Assembly (NCBI GenBank): GCA_964525485.1
Contig: CAZGHH010000008.1
Location: 1-37,071, forward strand
Direction of reading: 5' to 3'
DNA length: 37,071 bases
From: DAONBD01 sp964525485
GTDB taxonomy: Bacteria > Patescibacteriota > Gracilibacteria > UBA1369 > LOWO2-01-FULL-3
A program made the translations under genes and the position numbers. Shown in pieces: positions 16,266-24,262 of this stretch; positions within the stretch are counted from its first letter, which is position 1; every line of letters begins with the position of its first letter. The notes beneath the pieces are model-generated. The model did no database searches, had not been told where the DNA came from, and worked only from the letters and a program-made list of their open reading frames with translations.

Positions 16266-16712
16266 ATGATTTGTCCTAAATGTAAACATCAAGATACTTC
16301 CGTGGTCGACTCACGTGAGACCGAAGAAGGTAGAGAAATTCGCAGAAGACGTGAATGTGATAAATGCGGTTATAGATTTACCACTTATGAAGTGCCTGAA
16401 AAGGCTAGTTTTATTGTAATTAAAAAAGATGGCTCACGTGAAAGATATGATCGAAGTAAGGTTGAGAGAGGGATCTGGATTGCGTGTGAGAAGAGACAAG
16501 TTACCCAAGATCAGATTTCAAAAGTGATAGATAAAATTGAAGAAGATTTGGGGAATATGGGGAAAGAAATCCCCTCTTCTTCCATCGGAGAAGCGATTAT
16601 GAAGGCATTGAAAAAAATTGATGAGGTCGCATATATAAGATTTGCTTCCGTTTATAGACAGTTTAAAGATTTGGAAACTTTTAAAAAGGAGTTGCAGAAA
16701 CTTTTGAGCTAG
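16266..16712 (+). CDS. nrdR: Transcriptional repressor NrdR
   Basis: A repressor of ribonucleotide reductase genes that senses ATP and dATP. In its 148 residues a zinc ribbon with C3, C6, C31 and C34 includes the signature SRETEEGREIRRRRECDKCG, and an ATP-cone spans about 48-138. The length is standard. No ribonucleotide reductase gene is in the window. It follows dgt closely and is probably in the same transcript. I looked for NrdR boxes around the two genes and found none that were convincing. The start is ATG with no Shine-Dalgarno sequence. Confidence 0.96.
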   Translation: MICPKCKHQDTSVVDSRETEEGREIRRRRECDKCGYRFTTYEVPEKASFIVIKKDGSRERYDRSKVERGIWIACEKRQVTQDQISKVIDKIEEDLGNMGKEIPSSSIGEAIMKALKKIDEVAYIRFASVYRQFKDLETFKKELQKLLS

Positions 16713-16755
16713 CCCGGGATAAATTTCCCAAACCTGGAACTTTTTCTAGCCCGGG
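16709..16755. repeat. Paired CTAGCCCGGG repeats after nrdR
   Basis: The 10-mer CTAGCCCGGG occurs at 16709 (over the nrdR stop) and 16746. It is a GC-richer islet in an AT-rich gap, like those at 10921, 27356, 36377 and 37017. Confidence 0.45.
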
Positions 16756-16764
16756 GTAGCCTAC

Positions 16765-16793
16765 TTGCACGTAGACCTTTTTTGTGTTATAAT
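16765..16793 (+). promoter_or_regulatory. Extended -10 promoter of the L,D-transpeptidase gene
   Basis: TTGCAC at 16765-16770, 17 bases, TATAAT at 16788-16793, with TG at 16785-16786 forming TGT-TATAAT. The leader is about 25 bases. Confidence 0.6.
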
Positions 16794-16825
16794 TTTCTAT
16801 TAAAAATAGTAATATAAAAACAAAT

Positions 16826-18076
16826 ATGAAAAAATCTTTATACCTGTTATCCGCGCTCGGCTTGCTCACTTTTACCGTCTTGGCTTTTGCCAATTTTGGT
16901 AGTGGCTCAAAGCTTTCGTCAAACGTCTTGTATTCATCTGTTTTGGATGCGGGCGTTGTTACTGATACTCTTATAGTTGAAGATACAAATCCTGAATTAA
17001 ATAGTTACGTGGCAAACCCGAATGAATATGAAGAAGAAATTAATAAAGATTCCACATCTGAAGAAGATAACATTGTAACGAAAAAAATCGCAAAGCGTGT
17101 AAGATTAATAGCTACATCTGATACAAAAAACACCACTGATGATGCTCAATTAAAAGACGAGGAGGATGTTTGTTATATGCCTGATCTCGGTAGCGAACTT
17201 GCTAAATATGACGCTCAGATTATTACCGTAAGAAAGAAATTTAAATTCAATTTAAACGAAGAATTCAAAGTAAAAGTTTATGTAAAAAACACCGGAAATG
17301 TGCCTTGGTTTTCGCCTGATAGTAAATGTGAGGGAACAAGGGTTTTCTTGGGAACGACTAGAGATGACGGACATTTCTCTCCTTTTTATTCAGATAGTGA
17401 AAAAAAATACACAGGCTGGGCTACAAGAAATAAAGTGAGATTGGATAGAGGAAATAAACGTGTTGATCCGGGTGAAATTGCTTCTTTCACTTTTTATGCA
17501 AAAGCTAATTCTGAAGATAGTATTTATAGAGAATTTTTTGCTCCTCAATTGGACGACGGCACGTACTTGAGAAATGCTGAATTTAAAATTGATATTTATT
17601 CAGGTGAAAATGATGAAAACGACTCGGCTACAAGAACTAAATTATTTTATGCATACAAAAGCATGAATATAGACGAAATAAATCCTGACGGAAAAAGATC
17701 TATTGAAGTCGATCTTTCCGAACAGAAGATGGTATTGAAAATAGATGAATATGTTCTTAGAGAATTCAAAGTTTCAACCGGTAAATCGGCAACTCCAACT
17801 CCAAAAGGAACTTTTAAAGTGATGGAGAAAAATGAAGTTCGCGTAGGCGCTGCAGCTCCTCATTATGTAATGCCTAATTTCCAAAGATTGACTTCTAGCG
17901 GTGTCGGACTGCATGCACTCCCCAGTCTTGCAAATGACGGTGGAACATTCTGGACTGAAGCCAGAGATCACATCGGACGACCTGTCAGTCATGGATGTGT
18001 GAGAATGCTTCCCGAGGATGCTCAGTTTGCTTTTGACTTTACTGAGATCGGAGATCCTGTCACCGTTTACTGGTAA
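16826..18076 (+). CDS. L,D-transpeptidase (YkuD) with an Ig-like domain
   Basis: A secreted or membrane-anchored cell-wall enzyme forming 3-3 peptidoglycan crosslinks. Its 416 residues begin with a signal peptide or anchor at 1-25 (basic start, then a hydrophobic run). A charged linker follows to about 110, then a beta-rich domain at about 125-265 containing VYVKNTGNVPW and PGEIASFTFYAK. That domain resembles the Ig-like domain of NBR1. The YkuD domain at about 290-416 has H363 in GVGLHALP and the catalytic motif SHGCVRM with S388, H389 and C391. It has its own promoter and precedes pcrA by 62 bases. The Ig-like domain may position the enzyme on the wall; this is inference. Confidence 0.88.
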   Translation: MKKSLYLLSALGLLTFTVLAFANFGSGSKLSSNVLYSSVLDAGVVTDTLIVEDTNPELNSYVANPNEYEEEINKDSTSEEDNIVTKKIAKRVRLIATSDTKNTTDDAQLKDEEDVCYMPDLGSELAKYDAQIITVRKKFKFNLNEEFKVKVYVKNTGNVPWFSPDSKCEGTRVFLGTTRDDGHFSPFYSDSEKKYTGWATRNKVRLDRGNKRVDPGEIASFTFYAKANSEDSIYREFFAPQLDDGTYLRNAEFKIDIYSGENDENDSATRTKLFYAYKSMNIDEINPDGKRSIEVDLSEQKMVLKIDEYVLREFKVSTGKSATPTPKGTFKVMEKNEVRVGAAAPHYVMPNFQRLTSSGVGLHALPSLANDGGTFWTEARDHIGRPVSHGCVRMLPEDAQFAFDFTEIGDPVTVYW

Positions 18077-18137
18077 TCTCTTTTTTTCGCTTGGGTTTTC
18101 TTATATAGTGAAGTCCCTTGTTTTACTTATTTGCTAT

Positions 18138-20579
18138 ATGTCGGAAGAGAATCCAATACTGAAAAACCTGAATGATAAACAGCTTGAAGCTGTGATGTCT
18201 ATAAATGGTCCTTTGCTTGTTATTGCCGGAGCCGGATCTGGTAAGACCAGAGCCCTGACTCATAGAATCGCTTACATGATTCAGAATGGAATTTCTCCGT
18301 GGAATATTTTGGCTGTGACTTTTACGAATAAAGCAGCTAATGAGATGAAAGGAAGGATTATTAAATTAATAGGGAAGATGGGAGATAGAGCTAATGAATC
18401 GACTGGGCTTTTTGCTAATGAATTGACCGCGCTTTTTGGCGCGGAGCGTATTTCTGAGAATGCAGAGAAGAATGAAACTAGACGCAATAGTTGGACTGTT
18501 TCCGAGAATGAATTACCTACTGTCGGGACGTTTCACGCGATATGTGTGCGAATTTTGCGAAAACATATTCATCACTTGGGATATGAAGATTCTTTTGTCA
18601 TTTACGATGATGCAGATCAACAAATTTTAATGAAAAAATTAATGGAAGATGCCGGTATTGATGATAAAAAAATGAATCCGCGAAGCGTACTTGGGGCCAT
18701 TTCAAATGCAAAAAGTCAACTGATAGATGAAGAGCAATTTAGGAGATATGCCGACAATATGTTTATGGAAAAAGTTGCGATGCTTTATCCGGCTTATCAA
18801 AAATCTTTGCGTCAAAGTAACGCTTTGGATTTTGATGATATTATTAATAAAACCGTTGAGTTATTTAAAAACTTTCCTGAAATTTTGGATTTTTATCAGG
18901 AGAAATTTAAATATATTTCCGTAGATGAATATCAAGACACAAATCATGCTCAATATGTTTTGATAGGACTTCTTGCGGCTAAATATAGAAATCTGTGTGT
19001 GATAGGTGATGAAGATCAGAGTATTTACAGCTGGCGTGGCGCTACTATTAAAAACATCTTGGAATTTGAAAAAGATTATCCCGATGCACGAGTGGTAATG
19101 CTTGAGCAAAATTATCGTTCAACAAAAAATATTCTAGATGCGGCGCATCATATTATTTCAAAAAACCGCAGTAGGAAGGAGAAAAAACTTTGGACCGAAA
19201 AACAAGGTGGCGCAAAAATTAAAAGACTTTTGGCTCACAATGAAAGGCATGAAGGAGAATTAATTGCGACAAATGTCGTGGAAATTTTAAAAGAATATGA
19301 ATCGCCACAGTATTCTGATTTTGTTGTCCTGTACCGCACAAATGCGCAGTCGAGAGTTTTGGAAGAAGTATTTTTGAGATTCGGATTGCCTTATAAAATA
19401 GTAGGTGGCATCAAATTCTATGACAGAAAAGAGATCAAGGATATGATCGCTTATTTGCGAGTGATCCAAAACCCGAATGATAGCGTAAGTCTTCAGAGAA
19501 TTATAAATGTGCCAGCTAGAAAAATTGGAGCTAGGACGTTGGAAGTGATTCAAAATTATGCTTTGAAAAATGATATGTCTTTGTTTTCCGCGATGAGACG
19601 TGTGAATGAAATCTCGGATTTGTCGGATTCAAAAATTTCCGATATTGAAAAATTTGTTAAGTTGATAGAAGAGCTAAAAAAAGCTAATACAAATTTCCCT
19701 GCGGCCGGTGTTATTAAGCATGTTTTGGCTGAGGCTAAATATAAAGAATTCTTGGATGACGGAACGAGTGAAGGAGAGGAGAGGCTTTTGAATGTGCAGG
19801 AATTGATTTCCGTTGCTTCAAAATATGACTCACTTGAACCCGGTGCTTCTCTTGCAATTTTTCTTGAAGAAATAAGTTTAATTTCCGATTTGGACAAGAC
19901 TTCTTCCGACACAAATGCTGTTACGTTTATGACTGTGCACAGCGCAAAAGGGCTTGAATTCCCTCACGTTTTTATTGCCGGATTGGAAGATGGAATATTC
20001 CCTCACAATAGGAGCCTGATGGATCCTTCGGAATTAGAGGAAGAACGTCGGCTCATGTATGTCGCGATGACTCGCGCGATGGAAAGTCTGCATTTGTTGC
20101 ATGCTATGGAAAGAATGCTTTATGGTGAATTCCGTTCAAATCCTCCTTCTCAATTTTTTGATGATATTCCGGCTGAATTGGTTGATGATAATTTTGGCGG
20201 GCATGCAGCTCCTTTGAATAAAAGAAGATTTGGATTTGGAGCAAGATTTGGTGGCGGATTCAAAATGGAGCCTGTTGTGGATTATTCCACGAGCGGACTC
20301 GGAAAAAATCCAGTCCCTTACGAAAATCCAGAGTATGAAGAAACCGGCGTTTCTGCCGATAGTGGACGTGGATTCGGAGGAGTTAAAGCTTCAGAATCAA
20401 TTGAAGATCAGGAGTACAATGAAGTTGCTTATGAAATTGGTGATCGCGTTGAACATGGAGTTTTCGGTTCCGGGATCGTTGTCCAGGTTCAGGGAGGTGT
20501 CGTCACTGTAGCTTTTAATGATTCGAAAATTGGAGTTAAAAAATTGGCGATAAGTGTTGCCCCTTTGAAAAAAATTTAA
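18138..20579 (+). CDS. pcrA: ATP-dependent DNA helicase PcrA/UvrD
   Basis: A superfamily 1A 3'-5' helicase for repair and removal of RecA or polymerases from DNA. ATG 18138 is chosen because the family begins with the Q-motif LNDKQLEAV; the frame is open further upstream, but that part overlaps the transpeptidase gene. The protein has 813 residues. Motif I is AGAGSGKT at 30-37, motif Ia TFTNKAANEM, motif II VDEYQDTN, motif III GDEDQSIYSWRGA, motif IV near LEQNYRS, motif V TVHSAKGLEFPHVF and motif VI RLMYVAMTRA. A C-terminal Tudor-like domain (GDRVEHGVFGSGIV) is the PcrA type that contacts RNA polymerase. It ends in a GC-rich terminator. Confidence 0.95.
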   Translation: MSEENPILKNLNDKQLEAVMSINGPLLVIAGAGSGKTRALTHRIAYMIQNGISPWNILAVTFTNKAANEMKGRIIKLIGKMGDRANESTGLFANELTALFGAERISENAEKNETRRNSWTVSENELPTVGTFHAICVRILRKHIHHLGYEDSFVIYDDADQQILMKKLMEDAGIDDKKMNPRSVLGAISNAKSQLIDEEQFRRYADNMFMEKVAMLYPAYQKSLRQSNALDFDDIINKTVELFKNFPEILDFYQEKFKYISVDEYQDTNHAQYVLIGLLAAKYRNLCVIGDEDQSIYSWRGATIKNILEFEKDYPDARVVMLEQNYRSTKNILDAAHHIISKNRSRKEKKLWTEKQGGAKIKRLLAHNERHEGELIATNVVEILKEYESPQYSDFVVLYRTNAQSRVLEEVFLRFGLPYKIVGGIKFYDRKEIKDMIAYLRVIQNPNDSVSLQRIINVPARKIGARTLEVIQNYALKNDMSLFSAMRRVNEISDLSDSKISDIEKFVKLIEELKKANTNFPAAGVIKHVLAEAKYKEFLDDGTSEGEERLLNVQELISVASKYDSLEPGASLAIFLEEISLISDLDKTSSDTNAVTFMTVHSAKGLEFPHVFIAGLEDGIFPHNRSLMDPSELEEERRLMYVAMTRAMESLHLLHAMERMLYGEFRSNPPSQFFDDIPAELVDDNFGGHAAPLNKRRFGFGARFGGGFKMEPVVDYSTSGLGKNPVPYENPEYEETGVSADSGRGFGGVKASESIEDQEYNEVAYEIGDRVEHGVFGSGIVVQVQGGVVTVAFNDSKIGVKKLAISVAPLKKI

Positions 20580-20593
20580 TTAAAGATGTTGGT

Positions 20594-20635
20594 GAAGCCC
20601 CCGTCCTATCCTCTCGGATGGGCGGGGGCTTCTTT
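20594..20635 (+). terminator. GC-rich terminator of pcrA
   Basis: GAAGCCCCCG pairs with CGGGGGCTTC, with additional TCC/GGA pairing inside, followed by a short TTT run. It begins 15 bases after the pcrA stop. Confidence 0.75.
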
Positions 20636-20649
20636 GAGTCTTCGGACCT

Positions 20650-20663
20650 TTGCCGCTTGTTCT
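20650..20663 (+). repeat. Left inverted repeat of the M23 peptidase cassette
   Basis: TTGCCGCTTGTTCT, the exact reverse complement of 21789-21802. The outer CCT also matches, with a one-base indel. It lies between the pcrA terminator and the peptidase stop codon. Confidence 0.8.
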
Positions 20664-20715
20664 CGTTGAACATTTTGAAGACAAGCACGTTTGGCCACGC
20701 AGTCAAAAGAAAAAA

Positions 20716-21750
20716 TCAGAAGTTCTTGTAGAAGTGAAGGCTGTCCGCGGTGACTTCGCAGTCTTCGCTTGTCGGGTAAAGACGCAAGTAGTAGTCCTTA
20801 CCTTCCATCAGACGAACAGTCGTCAGGTACTTGAGCTGATTTTCCGTCGATTCGTTCTGGTCGATGAAAATGTCTTCATCCACGTCTGAATCGTCGTATG
20901 AATACAGCCTGTAGTAAGTCTGTTCGTCCTTCGGACCGCTAGAGGTGGCTCTCGCATAGATGCTGTATACGCCGCTATCTTTTGGCGAGAACTTCCATCT
21001 GTACCACTGCATGCCGTCGTCGTCAAACTCGATGGTGTATGACGACCCTGCGGTCATTTTGTTGGAAGAGGTGGTCGATTCTCCATACCAGTCGCCCGCT
21101 TTTGTCGTGGAGATGAGATCGATCAATGTTCCCATGGACACCGCACCACCGGCGTCAACAACAGAAACATTTCTTTCAAGTTCAGAGTAATAACTCTTCC
21201 CTTGTTTCACATCCCCTTCGATGAAATCGAATTCGATCGACTGAGCTTTGCTATCGGACGTACTCTGCATGTGAATGTGCAGATGCGCGGCACTCGACCA
21301 TCCGCTTTGCCCCACTCTTCCGATTTTCTGCCCGATTTCGACTTCGTCTCCAGCCCTCAGACTGCACGACGATAGCTTCATGTGCGCGATCCTGACATAC
21401 TTCCCGGTCGAATAATCGCGAATGAGCAGAGTGTTACCCCAACCATAGTTGTTCCTGGAAGAAGATTCCGAGTTGTATTTGTAGTCCGGGGCCCCCTGCC
21501 TGGACTCAACCACCTTCCCTGTGACGGGAGAGTATAGGTTGGTGCCGAAGATGTCCCCACTCGACAGGACGAAGTCATATGCGTACCTCAACGTCCCCTC
21601 GTGCGAGTATGAACCGTTGTTTCCCTGGACACACTTCACTCGAGTGTCGTACTTGAACGGCAAGAACATCATGTATTTCGGCTCAGCAACCGCCTTGAAC
21701 GAAAACACCGTGATGATCACGAAAGATAGCACCTTGAAAATGCGTTCCAT
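20716..21750 (-). CDS. Secreted M23 (LytM-type) peptidase-like protein, probably foreign
   Basis: A 344-residue exported protein. A signal peptide (about 1-22, ending in AVAEP) precedes an M23 zinc metallopeptidase domain at about 35-195. Its ligands are visible as H in SHEGTLRYAYDF with the partner D, and H-x-H in AHLHIHMQS. Such enzymes cut peptidoglycan crosslinks or act as wall-binding scaffolds. The last 130 residues look like a beta-sandwich, possibly carbohydrate-binding. Three traits set it apart: GC of 50-53% in two 60-base lines I counted (30% in a line of the nearby ctp gene), a TGA stop, and a clear Shine-Dalgarno GGAGG eight bases before the ATG. It lies within exact 14-bp inverted repeats, so lateral transfer as a cassette is likely. 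Confidence 0.85.
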   Translation of the reverse strand: MERIFKVLSFVIITVFSFKAVAEPKYMMFLPFKYDTRVKCVQGNNGSYSHEGTLRYAYDFVLSSGDIFGTNLYSPVTGKVVESRQGAPDYKYNSESSSRNNYGWGNTLLIRDYSTGKYVRIAHMKLSSCSLRAGDEVEIGQKIGRVGQSGWSSAAHLHIHMQSTSDSKAQSIEFDFIEGDVKQGKSYYSELERNVSVVDAGGAVSMGTLIDLISTTKAGDWYGESTTSSNKMTAGSSYTIEFDDDGMQWYRWKFSPKDSGVYSIYARATSSGPKDEQTYYRLYSYDDSDVDEDIFIDQNESTENQLKYLTTVRLMEGKDYYLRLYPTSEDCEVTADSLHFYKNF

Positions 21751-21788
21751 GATTGCATTCCTCCATGCGTTTTTTTGTTGGACCTTTT

Positions 21789-21802
21789 AGAACAAGCGGC
21801 AA
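21789..21802 (-). repeat. Right inverted repeat of the M23 peptidase cassette
   Basis: AGAACAAGCGGCAA, the exact reverse complement of 20650-20663. It ends three bases from the stop codon of the next gene (21806). No matching target-site duplication is evident outside the repeats. Confidence 0.8.
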
Positions 21803-21805
21803 GGA

Positions 21806-22330
21806 TCAAAAGAACTCAATTCCCTTCAATATTTCTTCTATTTCCAGATCATATATACCTCCTGTGTAGTCGTATTGATAGGCCTTGACCAAAACCCCTC
21901 TATGCTCCCTGAAAAAAACTTTTCTTATATTTTCATACGCATTTGTTTTCGGATCGGAATTCCAATTCGGTTCGAAGTAATACCTCCACCCATTTGGTCC
22001 GTCGAAAAATTTTTCATCTATTCGATTTTGAAAATCTTGAACGGTTTCCGACTGCTCTGCGATCCTGATCTCCAATGAGATATTTGAATTGTTTTTTGAT
22101 ATCGTGAGCCTGTCGTCGCTGAATCCGTTTTGATATGTAAAATCGGTTTCTGAAGCGTATCCTTGCATCCCTTGCGCGGATATTCTTATATAAGGCGTTT
22201 CTTTTGTGATCGGTGTTATTTTTGGTTGATTCGGTTCTTTTTTACTGATTATTTGAGTGTTGTTTAGCAGAATAGTGACGACCATGAGTGCAATACACCC
22301 AAACCAAACCACCCTTTCAACATATTTCAC
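21806..22330 (-). CDS. Membrane-anchored protein of unknown function
   Basis: A 174-residue protein with one N-terminal hydrophobic helix (about 6-24) and an otherwise polar, probably extracytoplasmic domain rich in aromatic residues. This is consistent with a bitopic or lipobox-less exported protein. I do not recognise a family. The best frame begins with GTG at 22330; an ATG seven bases inside is out of frame. It ends with TGA, uncommon here. A TATAAT box lies on the minus strand about 45 bases upstream. It is adjacent to, but outside, the inverted repeats flanking the M23 gene. Its GC in one counted line (43%) is between that of the M23 gene and the background. Confidence 0.6.
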   Translation of the reverse strand: MKYVERVVWFGCIALMVVTILLNNTQIISKKEPNQPKITPITKETPYIRISAQGMQGYASETDFTYQNGFSDDRLTISKNNSNISLEIRIAEQSETVQDFQNRIDEKFFDGPNGWRYYFEPNWNSDPKTNAYENIRKVFFREHRGVLVKAYQYDYTGGIYDLEIEEILKGIEFF

Positions 22331-22428
22331 TTCTCGTTTTGTTAATGGACTTTTTAATTTTTTCTAAGACGCCCTGATTATAAATGCCGCTCCTTTCAAA
22401 AAATTTAAAAAAACTTAAAAAAAATCTT

Positions 22429-22451
22429 AAATTTTTCTTAATTTTTTCTAA
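22429..22451 (+). repeat. 23-base AT-rich repeat upstream of ctp
   Basis: Identical to 8830-8852. It lies directly upstream of the ctp -10 box and could act as an UP-like element, though low complexity makes this uncertain. Confidence 0.4.
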
Positions 22452-22461
22452 AAACAAAGTG

Positions 22462-22470
22462 TGATAAAAT
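22462..22470 (+). promoter_or_regulatory. Extended -10 box of ctp
   Basis: TGA-TAAAAT at 22462-22470 preceded by a long A/T tract. Transcription would start near 22478, giving a leader of about 30 bases. Confidence 0.5.
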
Positions 22471-22506
22471 TGCCTCACCTTAATTCCAAATTAATTTCAC
22501 AACTTT

Positions 22507-23718
22507 ATGAAAATTCTCAAAAAAACGTTCGTAATTATTTTTACTTTTTTAATAGGAGGTGGTTCGGGATATTACCTCACGGATCAGGGATATATCGATG
22601 ACGCCGCAGAATATATTGGGATCAAAGAAGCACTTCCCGGCGCTTTCCCAAAAGAAACAGATATGGACTTGTTTTGGGGAGTCTGGAATATATTAAAAAA
22701 TCAGTATGTATATGAAGATGCTTTGGATACTCAGTCTATGGTTTATGGTGCAATAAAAGGCATGGTTGATGCCGTGGACGATCCTTATACGGTATTCATG
22801 GACCCTGAAGAAACTAACGAATTTACAAACAGTTTGAACGGAGACCTGCAAGGAATAGGTGCTGAATTGAGTGTGGATAATGGTCAAATCATTGTTGTGA
22901 ATCCATTAAAAGACAGCCCTGCGGAAAAAGCCGGAATAAAAGCCGGTGATGTTATTTATAAAATCAATGATGAATTTGCCAGTGATTTATCTTTTGTCGA
23001 GGCTGTTCAAAATATACGTGGCGAGGAAGGGACTCCTGTTAATTTAACTATTTTGAGAAAAGGTGCTGACAATGCTATTGAAATGACCGTTATAAGAGCA
23101 AAAATAAATATTGATAGTGTTGATAGCGAAATGCTTGATGACGATATCGTTCATATTTCAATAAACCAATTCGCTGACGATACTGCGCGTGAGTTGAAAT
23201 CCGCTATGGCTCCACTGATATTAAATGAACCAAAAGGAATTATTTTGGATTTGAGAAGTAATGGAGGAGGCTATCTCGATAAAGCTGTCGATGTTGTTTC
23301 TTATTTCCTTGACACTGATTTGCCTGTGGTAAAAACTCAGGAAAAAAACGGAATGAACACTGAAATTTTAAAGACTATAACCTCTCAAAAATTACTTGAT
23401 GTCCCTATGGTTGTACTCGTGAATGATGGAAGCGCTTCCGCTTCCGAAATCGTTGCCGGTGCCTTAAAAGACCACAAAAGAGCTGTAATTATGGGCACGA
23501 CAACTTTTGGGAAAGGCAGTGTTCAGGCTGTCGAATATCTAGAAGACGGATCAAGTCTGAGGATAACCATAGCGAAATGGCTTACTCCTAATGGCGTGGA
23601 TGTAAACAAAGTGGGCCTTGCACCTGATATTGTGGTGGAATTGTACGAAGATGATTTTGATAATAATTTTGATAGACAACTGGATGAGGCCAGTAAATAT
23701 TTGGAGAATTTGAAATAG
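22507..23718 (+). CDS. ctpA: C-terminal processing peptidase, S41 family
   Basis: An exported serine protease with a Ser-Lys dyad that trims or degrades envelope proteins. In its 403 residues, an N-terminal membrane anchor or signal covers 6-24 and a PDZ domain about 108-200, with GIGAEL and SPAEKAGIKAGDVI visible. The S41 core includes LRSNGGGYL at 250-257, S311 in DGSASASE and K336 in FGKGSVQ, the 25-residue Ser-Lys spacing expected for the family. The length is normal. It has its own promoter and a hairpin after it that is shared with the opposite gene. The start is ATG with no Shine-Dalgarno sequence. Confidence 0.94.
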   Translation: MKILKKTFVIIFTFLIGGGSGYYLTDQGYIDDAAEYIGIKEALPGAFPKETDMDLFWGVWNILKNQYVYEDALDTQSMVYGAIKGMVDAVDDPYTVFMDPEETNEFTNSLNGDLQGIGAELSVDNGQIIVVNPLKDSPAEKAGIKAGDVIYKINDEFASDLSFVEAVQNIRGEEGTPVNLTILRKGADNAIEMTVIRAKINIDSVDSEMLDDDIVHISINQFADDTARELKSAMAPLILNEPKGIILDLRSNGGGYLDKAVDVVSYFLDTDLPVVKTQEKNGMNTEILKTITSQKLLDVPMVVLVNDGSASASEIVAGALKDHKRAVIMGTTTFGKGSVQAVEYLEDGSSLRITIAKWLTPNGVDVNKVGLAPDIVVELYEDDFDNNFDRQLDEASKYLENLK

Positions 23719-23762
23719 GAAAATTTGAAATTATTAAATTTAAAACTAAAAAATTAAACAAA

Positions 23763-23792
23763 AAAGGAGTCTCTTTAATCGGAGACTCCTTT
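23763..23792 (-). terminator. Terminator between two convergent genes
   Basis: AAAGGAGTCTC pairs perfectly with GAGACTCCTTT (11 bp, eight-base loop). On the minus strand a T-rich tract follows, so it mainly ends the gene at 23810-24163, though it also lies downstream of ctp. Confidence 0.85.
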
Positions 23793-23809
23793 AAAAAAAT
23801 CATTCGAAA

Positions 23810-24163
23810 TTAACCTGCGAAGTAAGCTGAATAAATAAAGAAGAATGCGCTTACAACCAATATAGAGTTCAGTACCAATGCAACAACTGTCGCAACAACA
23901 TCTTTATTTTTAAAGGTGAGAAGTAAAATTGAAAATGCCAAACCTGCCAAATAAAGAGCGAAAGGGAAGAAAATTCTAACAGCTGTGTCAGCTCCTTCAG
24001 TCATAGTGATTCCAAAAGATGGAACGTACAAAACTGTGAGAACCAGGTTCAAGAGGAAGTTCGCAGCACCAAGAGGAAATACTAACGCTAAAATCAATAG
24101 CGTGTTTTTTGCTCCATCAGATGCTTTTTTCACTGGCTTTGCAGCTTTTACAATTTTTGCCAT
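23810..24163 (-). CDS. Small membrane protein of unknown function
   Basis: A 117-residue protein with a basic N-terminus (about 1-18, Lys-rich) and three strongly hydrophobic segments at about 20-45, 62-82 and 88-115. The topology is probably N-inside. I do not recognise a family. It has a candidate extended -10 promoter at 24208-24216 and a strong terminator, so it is transcribed alone. The bases around its start (AACCCC-ATTTC-AAATGGC) resemble those around the recA start (AACCCTCATTAC-AAATGGC), perhaps by chance. Confidence 0.65.
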   Translation of the reverse strand: MAKIVKAAKPVKKASDGAKNTLLILALVFPLGAANFLLNLVLTVLYVPSFGITMTEGADTAVRIFFPFALYLAGLAFSILLLTFKNKDVVATVVALVLNSILVVSAFFFIYSAYFAG

Positions 24164-24207
24164 TTGAAATGGGGTTAAATTTTTTTATTAGAAAAACGCG
24201 AGTGTGA

Positions 24208-24216
24208 TTTTAGCAC
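24208..24216 (-). promoter_or_regulatory. Extended -10 box of the small membrane protein gene
   Basis: Minus strand TGC-TAAAAT (216-208), about 45 bases before the start codon. Confidence 0.45.
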
Positions 24217-24241
24217 AGGTCATCTCTAAGTGGAAGGGGGG

Positions 24242-24257
24242 AGTTAATTTATTAACT
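24242..24257. other. 16-bp palindrome after the Rrf2 gene
   Basis: AGTTAATTTATTAACT: 7-bp arms around TT, five bases past the Rrf2 stop codon. No T-run follows on the minus strand, so it is a weak terminator at best; it may be a protein-binding site. Confidence 0.35.
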
Positions 24258-24262
24258 TTCGA

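Noticed and set aside
18018..18137. A 40-residue hydrophobic extension of PcrA.
   Set aside because: It overlaps the transpeptidase gene in another frame, and the family starts with the Q-motif after ATG 18138.
20665..21783. Integron gene cassette: GTTGAAC (20665) and GTTGGAC (21777) both fit the GTTRRRY core.
   Set aside because: No attC palindrome with RYYYAAC at the expected distance is present on either strand, the gene orientation is wrong, and no integron integrase is seen.
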